From Muricea muricata (Eukaryota > Cnidaria > Anthozoa > Malacalcyonacea > Plexauridae), in assembly GCA_963855995.1 (NCBI GenBank), contig OY979724.1:11454032-11518031 (forward strand): 64,000 bases of DNA, in the 5' to 3' direction. A program made the position numbers and the translations under genes. Of the stretch, positions 35,700 through 51,793 are shown piece after piece (positions within the stretch are counted from its first letter, which is position 1; every line of letters begins with the position of its first letter). The notes below the pieces were generated by a model that searched no databases, was not told the DNA's origin, and saw only the letters and a program-made list of their open reading frames with translations.

Positions 35700-37920
35700 T
35701 AATAATAAACTATAGAAAATTTATCAGCTGTCCGATTGCTGTTGTCTGTTCCACGGTTGCCATGTTATATAGAGTCATTTTGAAATGTCTCATTTTGATT
35801 GTCATTTTTTCGTTAATAATGTTCATCGAATATTATCTTCTCATGATATTAATTTTCTTCAAATGTTGTCCTCTCGCTATCAATCTTCCGTATTTGTAAT
35901 TGTATTGCTCCATAGTAAGGGATAATCAACTCGAAATTCAAATAAACTCTAAAGCGGGTATTTAGAAGAAGAATTGTGCAAAGGAATGTCGTGTTACACA
36001 GCTACCAACGAGATAAGAAAACGTAAATATTATGAGGAAAATAAAGAAAAGAAAATTTAAATATTCATTTATAGTGGAGACTGGAGTACCAGTTTTAATT
36101 GACATTGCTTCATTAATGTTTCCAATGTTTAAACTGATTCTTCCCATGATATCAATTTTCTTCAAATGTTTTCCTCTCACAAACAGTCTTCCATAATTGT
36201 AATCGTTTTCCTCCATAGCTAAGTTTGACAACCATTTCGAAGTACAAAGAAACTATACAGAGGGTACTTAGTACAGGAAAAATGGAATACCATGTCACGT
36301 AGTTACCAACGAGATAAGAAAGCGTAAATAACCAAAGGAAAATGAAAAAAAAAAGAAAATTTAGATATTCATTTATACTGGAAGGCGCAGTACCCATTTT
36401 AATTGCAATCCTTCATTAATGTCTCCAATGTTCATCAGGCATTATCTTCAAATGGTCCAAATTTTCTTTAAATTTTCCCTCTCACAATCAATCTTCCATT
36501 ATTAACGTTTGCTGCATAGTAATGTTTGATGCGTGGACTTCAAAACTTATTTACTATTTATTAAAATATTTACATATGTTTAATCACTATTATACTATCT
36601 AAAGTTTATCAGCTGTCCGCCGCTATTGTCTCTTCCACAATTTTAAAGTTCCGTAAAGAGTTAATATGAAATGGTCCACTTTTATTGTCATTCCTTCATT
36701 AGTATTTCCAATGTTCAATACACGCTCTTCTCATGATCCTAATTTTCTTCAAATGTTTTCCTCTCACAAACAGTCTTCCAAATTTTTAATCATTTTGCTC
36801 TATAGTTAAGTTTGAAAACCATTTCGAAGTACAAAGAAACTATACAGAAGGTACTTAGTACATGAAAAATGGAATAACATTTCACGTAGTTACCAACGAG
36901 ATAAGAAAGCGTAAATAATCAAAGAGAAATGAAGAAAGGAAGATTTAGATACTCATCTATGCTGGAATGCGCAGTACCCATTTCAATTGCCATTCCGTCA
37001 TTAATGTTTCCAATGTGCATCAGGCATTATCTTCTCATGATCCTTTTCCCTCTCAAAATCAATTTTCCATTATTATCGTTTGTTCCATAGTAACGTTTGA
37101 TGCGTGGACGTAACTGTTGACTATTATTATTACTTAACTATTTACTATTTATTAAAATATTTACATATCTAAAATTATCAGCTGTCCGATCGCTATTGTC
37201 TGTTACATGAAATGTTCCATCTTTATTGTCAATCCTTCATTAGTATTTCCAATGTTCATGTAGCACCCTTTTCGTCATATTAATTTTCTTCAAATATTTT
37301 CCTCTCACAATCAATCTTCCACAATTGTTATCGTTTTGCTCCGTAGTTGGGTTTGATAATCAGAATTTAAGAATGAAGTAAAGGAATATCATGTCACGTA
37401 CTTACTAACGAGATAAGAAAACGTAAATAATCAAAGGCAAATGAAGAAAAGAAAATTTAGATATTCATTTATAATGGAAGCCGGAGTACCCATTTTAATT
37501 GCCATTCCTCCATTAATGTTTCCATGTTCAACAGATTCATCTCATGATTCTAATTTTCTTCAAATGTTTTCCCTCTTTAAATCAATCTCCCATCCTGTTA
37601 TCGTCTTGCTTAATTATCATTGATTATCAATTTGCTCATTATCACATTCCTTCACTAATGTTTCAAATGTTCATCAGACAGTATCTTCTTATGATTCTAA
37701 TTTTCTTCAAATGTTTCCCTCTTACAATCAATCTTCCATCTTGTTATCTTCTTGCTTAATTATCACATTTGCTCATTATCACATTCCTTCACTAATGTTT
37801 CCAATGTTTATCAGACATCTTCTCATAATCATATTTTTTTCCAATGTTTTCCCTCTCATAATCAACCTTCTATCAACCAAGTCTGCTCCATAGCCAAGTT
37901 TGATAATTTTAAAGCAGACA
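35700..37920. repeat. Degenerate tandem array, units of roughly 500-600 bp
   Basis: The block TTTTCTTCAAATGTTTTCCTCTCAC, CAATCTTCCAT, GTTTGATAACCATTTCGAAG, CACGTAGTTACCAACGAGATAAGAAA and GAAGAAAAGAAAATTTAGATATTCATTTAT recurs near 36000, 36300, 36900 and 37410. The units are diverged and partly deleted. No protein family is seen in any frame. Confidence 0.8.
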
Positions 37921-38356
37921 CGTACTAGAAGAGTTAAGTGAACAAAGATCATATAGATTGGAATACAACTGAAGGCAGGGTCCGAATCTGAAAGAACAAG
38001 GTATCAGTGACAGAATATCATCAAGGCTACCAGTAAGACATGAAAACGTTCAAAAGAAAATGAAGGGAAGAACGGGAGGTCTGTGTTCTCTTAAGTTAAT
38101 AAAGCAAGCCAGAGTACTCGAAGCAAACCTTTAAATTCCAAAAATAATTTTGTGCATATGATTGTATATGACAAAGTGCTGTAAAGGACAGTTACAATAC
38201 GAAGACATGACAACACAACACAACACAATACGATCGCAAGCGCGCGCAGGGTAAGTGTGAATCCGTGACGTCACCCCATCCACAACCTCATCCCTCATGT
38301 CTCGCTGTTTTATTATTAAAAACCTGCCTGCCTACCTGCCTGTCTAAGCTAGCTAA

Positions 38357-38489
38357 AGGCCATTTTCCATTACGATCGCTTTGCCGCATGTGCGGAGCGA
38401 GCTATGAATATCTGCCACGCCTAGTGCGGGCATCAAAACAACGCAGGCTTCGCCCGTACATGCAAATAGATCAAAATGGAAAATGGCCT
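38357..38489. mobile_element. MITE-like element, 133 bp, TIR AGGCCATTTTCCATT
   Basis: The terminal inverted repeats AGGCCATTTTCCATT and AATGGAAAATGGCCT (one offset) are nearly perfect. The flanks read CTAA/GAATT. There is no reading frame of note. Confidence 0.75.
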
Positions 38490-38989
38490 GAATTCACGAC
38501 CGTATCATTAAAACAGCGAGACATGAAACCATAACCACACCAACCACCACACAAGCCAATGGAACGGTAGCGCAGACGCAGCGTAGCGCAATATACAATA
38601 TACAACAACGATAAACAACAAAATATACTGCACATCACTTTTTCATATAACCATATGTAAAAATATTTTTGGTCCTATAAAAGATCTCGAAAATCGAAAA
38701 TCTTAGAAGTAGAAGTGAGAATATATTGAAACATAAATTCATCAAGTTCTTTATTCTTAAAGAGAAAAAGCCAGGATGCATTCAAACAATCAATACAACG
38801 ATAATGACGGATGTAATCACAGGTAGATCATAGTACAACTGAGGAAGTACGAGTTTAGAGTTGAAAGAAACAAGGTGTCGGTGAAAGGATAATATGGGAC
38901 GTTGTTGACAAATAGGACGCAGTAATAAAGAAGATAGTGAAACTGTGAAAGGATGATGAACCACTACTGAAAAATGGGAAAATAAGTCA

Positions 38990-39800
38990 TTATTGTCTGA
39001 GTATGAAAAACGCTGACTGACTGGTTTAAAATCGGAAAGAAAATGATAAATAAATAAGATTGTATTTTAATTCAAGAACCATTGATCAGAATGAGAGACG
39101 AATTGCGGTAACAGATATGGTAACATGAAGTAATCCTTTGGTAACCTTTGGTAATCCTTTGGTAACCTTTGGTGTAGCGAAGATAATTTGACATCTTTCA
39201 ATCATACCACAATAGAATTTGGAGAGTTATTGGTAAAGCAAATGGTAAAATAGGAGATGATTGTCAAAGTATGGAAACTCTGACTGACTGCGGTTACAAA
39301 GGAAGGAATTCAGGAACCATCGATTGGGAAAATTAATTTTGGAATTTAGAGACAAATTGCGGTAATAAATGTGACAAGGTAAAGTAATCACTTGGTAACC
39401 AGATTACGTGTTGGTACATGGTAATTTCATGTGTTTAAGAGAAGAAAGCAGCCGTTCAGAAAGGAATAAGAAATTAACGAAAGGGTCAGGACGCGGCTAA
39501 TACGGAAGAAAGGGAAAATGTTGTAAACCACTTTAGCGAATTATTGATACAGCAAAATAGCAGATGATTGTTTGCGTATGAAAATTCTGACTGACTTGTC
39601 CAAAATCAGGAAGAAAACGATGAATCCATAAGGAACTATTGATCATGCGGGAAAAGTGTACTTTAAATTATGACTTTAAAAACGACTTTCAGCAACAATA
39701 ATGGTAACGTTAAGCAATCATTTGGTAATCAGATATACGTCTTGATGGATGGTAATTTCCAACGAGTAGCGAAGAAATTAATTGACATCTTCAAACCATT
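38990..39800. repeat. Degenerate tandem array, about 290-bp unit, three copies
   Basis: Each unit contains TATGRAAACTCTGACTGACT, a purine-rich GGAAGAAAAYGAT stretch, GGAACCATTGATC, ACAAATTGCGGTAA and TAAGTAATCMTTTGGTAACCAGATTACG. The unit starts are near 39000, 39275 and 39570. Confidence 0.7.
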
Positions 39801-40169
39801 GATAAGAATCTTCTAAAGAATCGTATGTCTTTCTTTATTGTTCGCTGTCCGTTCATGATTAGCTATTATTTTATTATTATATCATGCATTTATGTTTTTT
39901 ATTATTACCTCTAACCCTAAATATCTGACGAGCCCGGGACCCAGGGTTCCAGTACTTAATGCCTTCAAAACATGCACTTATCTAAAATATTTTTGGACGA
40001 AAAATCAATGCGTACAGAGAAAGTAAACCTCCAAAACAATTGCTCAGCTAAATATTTGCACCTGAAAGAAAAGTAACATAAGTTGGAGCGAAAGATGATG
40101 GAAAATGACACCCGTTTTCACTTGTTTTGTACTCGTTTTTAATGCTTTGAAAAATAACAGTTTTATTAG

Positions 40170-40300
40170 TTTTGTGGTAACAGCACGAAAACTTATTATT
40201 GCAAAGCTTTCGATCCCTAAGCTCAGATCTTCATCAGTACTAATACATTATTGCGACTAATAGATCTACGCAGTGTTTCCACAAAATTATGCTGTGACTT
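40170..40300 (-). repeat. Repeat R3, second copy, with a hammerhead-like core on the minus strand
   Basis: The outer segments TTTGTGGTAACAGCACG and the inverted CAGTGTTTCCACAAAA bound about 110 bp. On the minus strand the interior reads CTGATGA, a 19-base segment that can form a short stem, then GAAAGCTTTGC. The order CUGANGA-stem-GAAA is the conserved core of hammerhead ribozymes. Whether stems I and III form is not clear from the sequence. Confidence 0.5.
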
Positions 40301-40390
40301 TTAATCAACATGCAAACAATTATTCACTTTATAGCTTTTATGAATATCATCTCCGCTAACTTTGGCACCGTCTTTTTACACATCAAACAA

Positions 40391-40625
40391 TAGACCTTAC
40401 CCATAATGACGTCATTTAGTAGTTAAGCGAGTAAAACTACTTAAATATGGCAATATTGTTAATTTTTTAGGTCCTTATTTGTCCAGGACATTAAATGAAA
40501 CAAATAATTTAACATATTTGTTTCACAAATAATCTTTTTGTTACTTAAACCATTCAATTATATTGGCACATTTAAATAGTTTTACATGCTTAACTACTAA
40601 ATGACGTCATTATGGGTATGGTCTA
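40391..40625. mobile_element. MITE, 235 bp, TIR TAGACC..CCCATAATGACGTCATTTAGTAG
   Basis: Arms of about 38 bp are nearly perfect inverted repeats (left TAGACCTTACCCATAATGACG). The right arm ends GGTATGGTCTA. A central AAATATG...ACATATTT segment adds weaker internal symmetry. Confidence 0.85.
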
Positions 40626-41507
40626 TTGAAGTACTTTTTTCTTGGTATATTTTATCAATGCATGGCGCGACTTTCCGCATGAGGAGCTTGGTAAACGGTA
40701 TAGTCACATTTTTAATAGGCAAATCACTAAGACGACCAGATTTTAAAAAACCCACTTCACACCATCCCCTCTATGTACACTAGAAAATATCGCCAATTTT
40801 GACCTCGTTTTACCACAAGAATATTTAATTTCAACATGTCTCAGTTTCTTTTCATCTGTTATAGTTTTGATATTTGTAATAATAATAATGTCGATATACC
40901 TATAGTACTCAGGAGCCAAATCTGTCTTTTTATCAAAGGTTAGTAACATTTTACATAATTCCAAACACGTAAAAGACCTTTCTATTAATTACGTCATCCC
41001 CAGGTAACAACAAGGCTGGCAGACCCACCAATAGTCAGCAGTACCACTGCCTCGCTTTCCACATAGTTGTGACGTAATTACAAGAAGGACCTATTAAGAC
41101 ACACTATATTCAGACTTCATACCTTTCTCGCTAGCAAGTTCCATTTTGTCAAGGTTTCTAATTTTAATTTCCTGAATTACGTACTTCGACATCATATCGT
41201 GAGGTGCAAATGCTCTCATATCACTACAAAATATAACGATGAAAACAATTATTGCTTGTTTAATAACAAATACATTTCAATTTTTCATTCAGATTTCAGT
41301 TCATAGCGTGCCAAGATAAAAAAGGGTATTCTTTTACGTTTTGATCACCACAAATGTTCCGTTCTCTGATCCCAGTCCTAAATTCGTGATGAGATCAAAT
41401 GTGGAAAATTCGTGACTCGTAAAATGAAAGAATAACTATAAGAAAGTACGCGCAAAAGAAGATATGGTGACTTTTTGCCCTTCGCAGACCATGACGTCTT
41501 CTGTAAT

Positions 41508-42052
41508 CCATTACAGTACATAAACACAAAAAAAAAATGAAATCGATTTGATTGATATAATAAATAATTTGGATAAACGAGGATCGAGGGACCCCGATAT
41601 TTGTAACAATTTTCATTCACTATACTCTTTTCACATGAGGACTGGGTTCGAGTCCAACTAACTGGGGATCAAACTCGGAACCTTCGAGGTGAAAGCCGAG
41701 TGGTCGGACCACTTCACCACCGAAGCCCCAATGTGATTATATCATGTGATATGACTAATAAATTATTGAAAGACAGATGCAGACCAGAAGTATTATTAAA
41801 CTATGGTAGGTAAAAACTGACCTAACCACCCCCACCTGCCCACGCATACAACCCAACACTCTCCATTCCACCCTATATTTCTCTGAATTACAGTACATAA
41901 ACACAAATTACAGTATTATAAATTAGTATTAAATTATAGTACAGTGAATTACAGTACATAAACACAAAAAAAATGAAATAGATTTGATTGATATAATAAA
42001 TAATTTGGATAAACGAGGATCGAGAGACCCCGATATTTGTAACAATTTTCAT
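41508..42052. repeat. Direct duplication of a 110-bp segment
   Basis: The segment with ACAGTACATAAACACAAA, GATTTGATTGATATAATAAATAA and CGAGGATCGAGRGACCCCGATAT occurs at 41508-41617 and again at 41944-42052. It flanks one of the SINE-head copies, so the region grew by tandem duplication. Confidence 0.8.
41629..41731 (-). mobile_element. tRNA-derived SINE, 5' (tRNA-like) part only
   Basis: On the minus strand it reads GGGGCTTCGGTGGTGAAGTGGTC, CTCGGCTTTCACCTCGAAGG and TTTGATCCCC. This recalls the A and B boxes of tRNA-Glu (GGTGGTCTAGTGGT, CGCTTTCACC, GTTCGATTCCC). The copy breaks off after the GAGTCCAAC region and lacks the 3' domain seen at 42.4 kb. Confidence 0.65.
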
Positions 42053-42329
42053 CTTGATATCCGTATTCTTTAATACTTTTTCTTATATCTTATATGAAAA
42101 AAGTGTTTACTGACAAATGGATTACTGAAAAGTTCCTGAAACCAGGATTCCTAGAATTCCAGTGAATTGCTCAAAACGGCAAATTCTGTTTATATCGTTT
42201 CAGATAGTGAAAGATCCCATTTTCCGCTTTTACCTGGACTGGCGACGCTGGTAAGCTAGCCCAGTTAGTTAGGTTTGCACTGCATACAAGCTTGTCATAA
42301 TATAATTGCTATTTCCTATGTTTTTTTTT

Positions 42330-42577
42330 ATTAACTAAGCCACAAGGGCAGGGTCACCACAACAGCGTGAGCCAATTACTGTGGGCCCATATTACTTATC
42401 CCACCCTGTCAACATTCCCTGTGGGAGGAAACCGGAGTACCCGAAGAAAACCCACGACTTTCGGCAGAGCGTTGACTATACTCTTTTCACATGAGGACTG
42501 GGTTCAAGTCCAACTTACTGGGGATGACCTTAGAGGTGAAAGGCGAGTGGTCTGACCACTACACCACTGAAACCCCT
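42330..42577 (-). mobile_element. tRNA-derived SINE, near full length
   Basis: It starts GGGGTTTCAGTGGTGTAGTGGTC on the minus strand (tRNA-Glu-like head). It runs through GTGGGTTTTCTTCGGGTACTCCGGTTTCCTCCCAC (a conserved-looking 3' domain) and ends in an AATAAAAAAAAC tail at about 42330. Together with the 41.6-kb copy it is part of a duplicated block whose downstream flank (ATGTGATTATATCATGTGATATGAC) is also shared. Confidence 0.75.
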
Positions 42578-43258
42578 ATGTGATTATATCATGTGATATG
42601 ACTAATAAATTATTGAAAGACAGATGCAGACCAGAAGTATTATTAAACTATGGTAGGTAAAAACCTAACCACCCCTACCTGCCCATGCATACAACCCAAC
42701 ACTCTCCATCCCACCCTATATTTCTCTGAATATGGGCCACAATTATCACAAACGTAGTAGGCAACATACTGAATGATTTCCCTTAAACAACCACTTGCCC
42801 CCCTTCCACCACTACCCCTTTATACCTAAACCCACAGCCCTGGCTAGTCCCACTGCATCCTGCAGGATGGTTACTTGCCAGAATATGAATGGCTATTTTT
42901 GCCCACTTGATAGTATAATGTCACATGACTGATTGAATATTATGAGCTTAATAATAGCTTAATAAAAAACAATACAGCTTAATAATACAGCTTAATAAAA
43001 AACAATTTCCAGGGGGGGATTCCCTAAATGACCAAAGCTTGAGAAGTTGAGTCAAACAACATTGAAAATAATATAGAAAAGAATATCCGCTCATACCATG
43101 AATATATACCCACATCTATGCCAGCACAATCATGGTCTCCGTCCATGTAACCTCACTGCCTCTCTGTCACTCCCTTTGCCCAACCTTATCTCTCCCATCC
43201 CAATCTCTAACCTCTTGAATATGGGTCATCCTGACAATATATATACAACCCATCCTGA

Positions 43259-43346
<88 letters not shown>
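43259..43346. repeat. (TA)n microsatellite
   Basis: Uninterrupted AT/TA dinucleotides. Translated poly-IY frames here are artefacts. Confidence 0.97.
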
Positions 43347-43351
<5 letters not shown>

Positions 43352-43605
43352 TATCACAAACTAAACTTTGTAAATTCAAAATATTTTTTATTATATTCAC
43401 ATCCCAACGTTTCGGGGCATGCCCCTTCTTCAAGGATGATATTCATCCTTGAAGAAGGGGCATGCCCCGAAACTCATCCTTGAAGAAGGGGCATGCCCCG
43501 AAACTCATCCTTGAAGAAGGGGCATGCCCCGAAACGTTGGGATGTGAATATAATAAAAAATATTTTGAATTTACAAAGTTTAGTTTGTGATATATTTATA
43601 TTGAT
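43347..43605. repeat. Large palindrome with repeated GGGGCATGCCCCGAAAC motif
   Basis: The left arm (43350-43440: CAAACTAAACTTTGTAAATTC ... CATCCCAACGTTTCGGGGCATGCCCC) is the reverse complement of 43505-43600. Between them the 31-bp motif TCATCCTTGAAGAAGGGGCATGCCCCGAAAC is tandemly repeated three times on the plus strand. The motif has a 6-bp perfect stem (GGGGCATGCCCC) followed by GAAAC. It resembles the short hammerhead-like motifs reported at the ends of Penelope-like retroelements. Confidence 0.75.
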
Positions 43606-43644
43606 AATGCTATTAAACTTATTTGGAGAGAGGTTTGTGATATA

Positions 43645-47318
<3,674 letters not shown>

Positions 47319-47320
47319 TA

Positions 47321-49661
47321 TATATATATACTCCTTCCAAATTCCAATTACACTGCACGCCTCCCTCCAACCTCCTTCCTAACTAGAACTGCCACTACAA
47401 ACCCACCACCTTTGCCCAACTTATTCAATACTGTATCTCCCATCTAAACCTCTAATTCCTTGAATATGGGTCAAAATTATTACAAAACTATGTAGGCTAC
47501 AAACTAAATTATTATCTCAACACCTATCTCCCCCTCCTACATAACCATCTCATTCCTGCCACCTCCCTCTCCTCCCCCCAAAAAAAAACCCCACAAAAAA
47601 TCAAAACAACACAGTGCAAGGAATTTGGCACGAATATATTTTGTACACTGAAATGCAACAACTTCAAATGCAGAACTTCAAAGACAAAGGCTCTAGTTTC
47701 ATTTCTTCCCTAAAAATACCTTAATTGTACAAATTTGGTTGAATTTGACTAAACAACCCCTTCCTAAGTCCTAACCTTTGTAGTTTTTTTCAAATAGAGG
47801 TAAAAGTGCAAAAATATTTGCTAAAGTCATTCTTAAACTACGCATTAAAGTCAGTCGGCGAAGTTATAAATACATTTGGCCGTCTGTTTGCATTCGGCCA
47901 GTTCTGCCGCTTCGGTTGCAGTCAGAAGCAAGAATATTCATTATTGGCCAATATATTGTAAAAAAGCATCAAGAAATTTTCGTCAAATTACATTAAATAA
48001 CCATTTTCTAAACTTTGTAGCCCTTTAAAAAAGATACTAAGTTCAAAAGTACAAAATATTTGTTAAAATATGCTTACATGTAAACGTGCAATTTCGGCCT
48101 GTCAAAAAACAAAACCCAGAAAAACTGACGGACTAAAATAACTGAATTACTCAATGAATTGTATAAATTTTCGTTAATGTACGCTAAATAACCATTTTCT
48201 AAGCTTTGTAGTCCTTGAAAATAAAGTAAAAGGCCAAAATATTTGTTATAAAGCATGCTTAAATCTCAGTTGTCAAAGTTATAAATAATATACATCTGCG
48301 ACCTTCGTATTCGATTTCGGGCTGTCAAAAACCAAAAATAACTCGCTAAAAATACCTCAATGGTACAAATTTTTGATAAAATACGCTAAATAACCATTTC
48401 CTAAGCTTTTTAGCCGTTGGAAATAAAGTAAAAGGCCAATGTTGTTCAGAAATGCTTTAATATGTTAGTTGTCAAAATTATAAAATTAATACATTTGGCC
48501 TCCTTCGTGCATTCAACCAGTACTGGGTTGTGAAAAACCAGAAAATATTCGCTAAAAATACCCAAGTTATACAAAATTTCGCTAGGTTACGCTAAATAAG
48601 CATTCCCAACATCTTGTAGTCGATAAAAAGAAAGGAAAAAGTCGAAACCTTGTTGATAAACCTTGTTTAAAAAGTCTTCAAAGCGAACACATGTGACCGT
48701 CTTCGTGAATTCGGTACCGCCGCTTTGGCGTGTCAAAATCGCAAAATTTGACAAAAAAAGAACAACTTTCATAAATTATTACCTGTAATGGGGGAACACC
48801 TGTTATACCACTTCTTTCTTGTTTTTTTCCGCCTTCTGTAAGATTGTTTTACCGTTTTTTTTTATGATTGAAGGCACAGATGGTTGAATTAGACGTGTGG
48901 CCATCAAAAATCTTATTTCTTGTTCCCGCTTCAGCGCTCAAATCGACCGTTGATTGGTTACTCACATTAATAACTTAATTAGCTATATTTTTCTATATTC
49001 GCTCATGTGAAATACGATCAATTACGTGTAAATGATGAAATATTAATTATAATTGATTTATATTTTAAATTAATCAGTCAAATGTTACTTTGAACATTGC
49101 AAAATGAAGTTTGATAAACCTAGAAGTATTGAACTATGCTATGATTTTACACAGCACCTACCCCCCACCCCTACCCTATTCCAACCCCCTTCCCCCTGAA
49201 TAGGTCTCATTTCATAAAAAAATATCAACCAATAAAATTAAAATTTTACCAATGTTCCCCTGTCTTCTCCAGACCAGATTTTACTACTATCTAGCACCCC
49301 CCCCCCCTACCTCCACCCCTACCCATCCAGACTTCAATCCCTCTGGAAAGGTCTCCTTTCCTTTCATAAAAAATAACTCTGAACACTTCATCATAACTCT
49401 CCAAAATTTCATCTATTACAAGGCTATGATAAGCAACAAATTGACCATGAATAATTTACACCCTCACTGTTCCTCCCCTACACCAGTAAGTCTATGTACC
49501 CCTCATGTTGAATCACAAAACCTCTCAAATTTTACACTTTGCTTTAAATACAATATTTTCTGTCAAATATTTATCCGATATATCTATGAAAACATCAAAA
49601 CAGAGTGCTAAACACAATTATATGGCTGTCCCATCTCACCCTATATCTCTCTATATCAAAA

Positions 49662-49666
<5 letters not shown>
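47321..49666. repeat. 2.4-kb tandem duplication, copy B (full unit)
   Basis: Copy B runs from the pyrimidine-rich CTCCTTCCAAATTCC start to CAAAATCTGATATA. Copy A differs from it by scattered substitutions and small indels. The offset to A is about 3.7 kb (including the transposon and TA tract), and to copy C it is about 2.42 kb. Confidence 0.93.

Positions 49667-49745
<79 letters not shown>
49667..49745. repeat. (TA)n microsatellite between duplication copies B and C
   Basis: About 80 bp of pure TA, at the same position in the unit as the tract after copy A. Confidence 0.97.
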
Positions 49746-49748
<3 letters not shown>

Positions 49749-50094
49749 CCTTCCAAATTCCAAGTACACTGCACACCTCCCTCCAACCTCCTTCCTAACT
49801 ACAACTACCACTACAAACCCACCACCTTTGCCCAACTTATTTAATACTGTATCTCCCATCTAAACCTCTAATTCCTTGAATATGGGTCAAAATTATTACA
49901 AAACTATGTAGGCTACAAACTAAATTACTATCTCAACACCTATCTCCCCCTCCTACATAACCATCTCATTCCTGCCACCTCCCTCTCCCCCCCCCCCCAA
50001 AAAAAAAAACCCCACAAAAAATCAAAACAACACAGTGCAAGGAATTTGGCACGAATATATTTTGTACACTGAAATGCAACAACTTCAAATGCAG
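49746..50094. repeat. 2.4-kb tandem duplication, truncated copy C
   Basis: It holds the first about 350 bp of the unit (ATCCTTCCAAATTCC to CAACTTCAAATGCAG). It then stops exactly where the Harbinger-like element begins and does not resume on the other side. Confidence 0.9.
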
Positions 50095-50254
50095 CTGGGG
50101 CCGGTTGTATAAAGCTCTTAACTGCTTTTTAACTACCCAAAAACCACGCAGTTAGGTCGGTTGTACAAAAAAGCAGTTAGTGTTAACTGCAGTTAAAAAG
50201 TAGTTAAAGTTAACTATCCTCAATGGCATAGTTAACTTCCCAAAACCTAGTTAA

Positions 50255-50510
50255 ATATGGCGGCTGTATTAAGAGTGATCAACTTTCATGAGCGAGATAA
50301 TACTGAAAAGCAACGCTTACCTAGAGTTTTTAATTGTCATCTTCCCTAGGAAGATTTCTCAGTTGAAGAACTCCTAAAACGCTATAGATTTGGCGGAAAA
50401 TCCTTGCTTTTTATAGCGTGACTCATCGACCGGGAGGTGAGACCACCAACAAAGCAAAACCAGGCTCATCGCCTCAGACTTATAATTTTAGCAGTGGTAG
50501 TGGTTGGTCT
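50255..50510 (+). pseudogene. Decayed HARBI1-like transposase N-terminus
   Basis: The frame begins ATGGCGGCTGTATTAAGAG and continues with in-frame stops through YRFGGKSLLFIA and REVRPPTKQNQA. The expected DDE catalytic region downstream was not recognised. This is a short, degenerate match. Confidence 0.55.
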
Positions 50511-51435
50511 TGCTGCAGGTCGTCCACCTGTTTTCCTTTGAGACTGCATTATCCCAGAATTTGTTGGGTTTTTTTTGTCAATTTGGGCCATGCTTTGCTA
50601 TTTTCCCGAATTTCTATTGGTGTACGTTTTTCATAGCTGTTAATCTGGGAAGTAAATAGTTTCCCACAACTTTTGCTTTTTGGCATTTGTTATTGTGCTC
50701 GAAAATTGGCCCCGTAATGTGTCTAAATTTTGTTCAACTATATTAACCAGTAGGTTGCATTCTTCTGAATTAAAATTTTGTTTTTTTTTCTTCCCTTATT
50801 TTAGAGTAGTTGCTTTTTGGGCAGACATTTTGAATTTGTGTGTATATGTAATTGAGTAATTCAACTTAATGTAACTGAGTAACTCAAAATACCTGTAAGC
50901 TTGGCAACTGTGGTTACATGGGAAAATATGACCTCAGACATGATACAAATACATACAGTGTGACATGAGTTGTATATTGACTTTTGTTACATCTGACAAC
51001 ACATCAAATAAATATTGATTCTTGTGTATAACACAATATTGAAAAATATAGTGTACCATCTAATAGTGAATAAACTCATACAGATTGAAATATTTAAACT
51101 TTAACAACATTAGCCAAGTTGGTTTTAATCTAGGCCAACCCAGATTAGGTTTCATGATGAAAATGACTTGAGTTTATTTATAAATTTATCCACACTGCAG
51201 AATTTTCTACAAGATCTTGGGGGTGTAAAATCTAGGGGCAGGGGTGCAAAACAGTACAAAAGTAACCATGCAAATAGGTACCAAACACAGTAAAATTTAG
51301 AGATTTGAGGCAGATTTAAGTTTTAATTGCTTAAATAATGAAGCACTTCCCAGGGGTACTAAAAACTTTTCCCCAAAAAATCTTGGGGGCAACTCTGACC
51401 AACTCTGCAGTCTGGTAACCAAGGATAGTACAATT

Positions 51436-51793
51436 CACAGGATGAAAAATCAGATTTACAATACATTTTCAACCCAGTGCCAAAATGCAAATGCCATGCA
51501 GGCAACAAATTTGTTATTATATAGTGCAAATTTGATCATTTGAAAACTGATATATTCTTCTTTTAGACAGATATTGCTTCAACAATTTGCCACACATTTG
51601 AATGATTTGTGCACATTTGATGCATTTGCATTTTGGCACCCAGGTGCAAATTTTGTGTGAATCTGGTTTTTCATTTTATGTATGTGTTTCAAATGATCAA
51701 ATTTGCACTATATAGCAAATGTTTTGCCTTCACAGAATTTGCATTTTGGCACTGGGTTGAACATGTATTGCAAATCTGATTTTTCATCCTGTG
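51436..51793. mobile_element. MITE nested inside the Harbinger-like element
   Basis: The 60-bp arms (CACAGGATGAAAAATCAGATT, then AACCCAGTGCCAAAATGCAAAT) are inverted and highly similar. Further inverted segments (GTGCAAATTTGATCATTTGAAA) lie inside. Confidence 0.88.
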
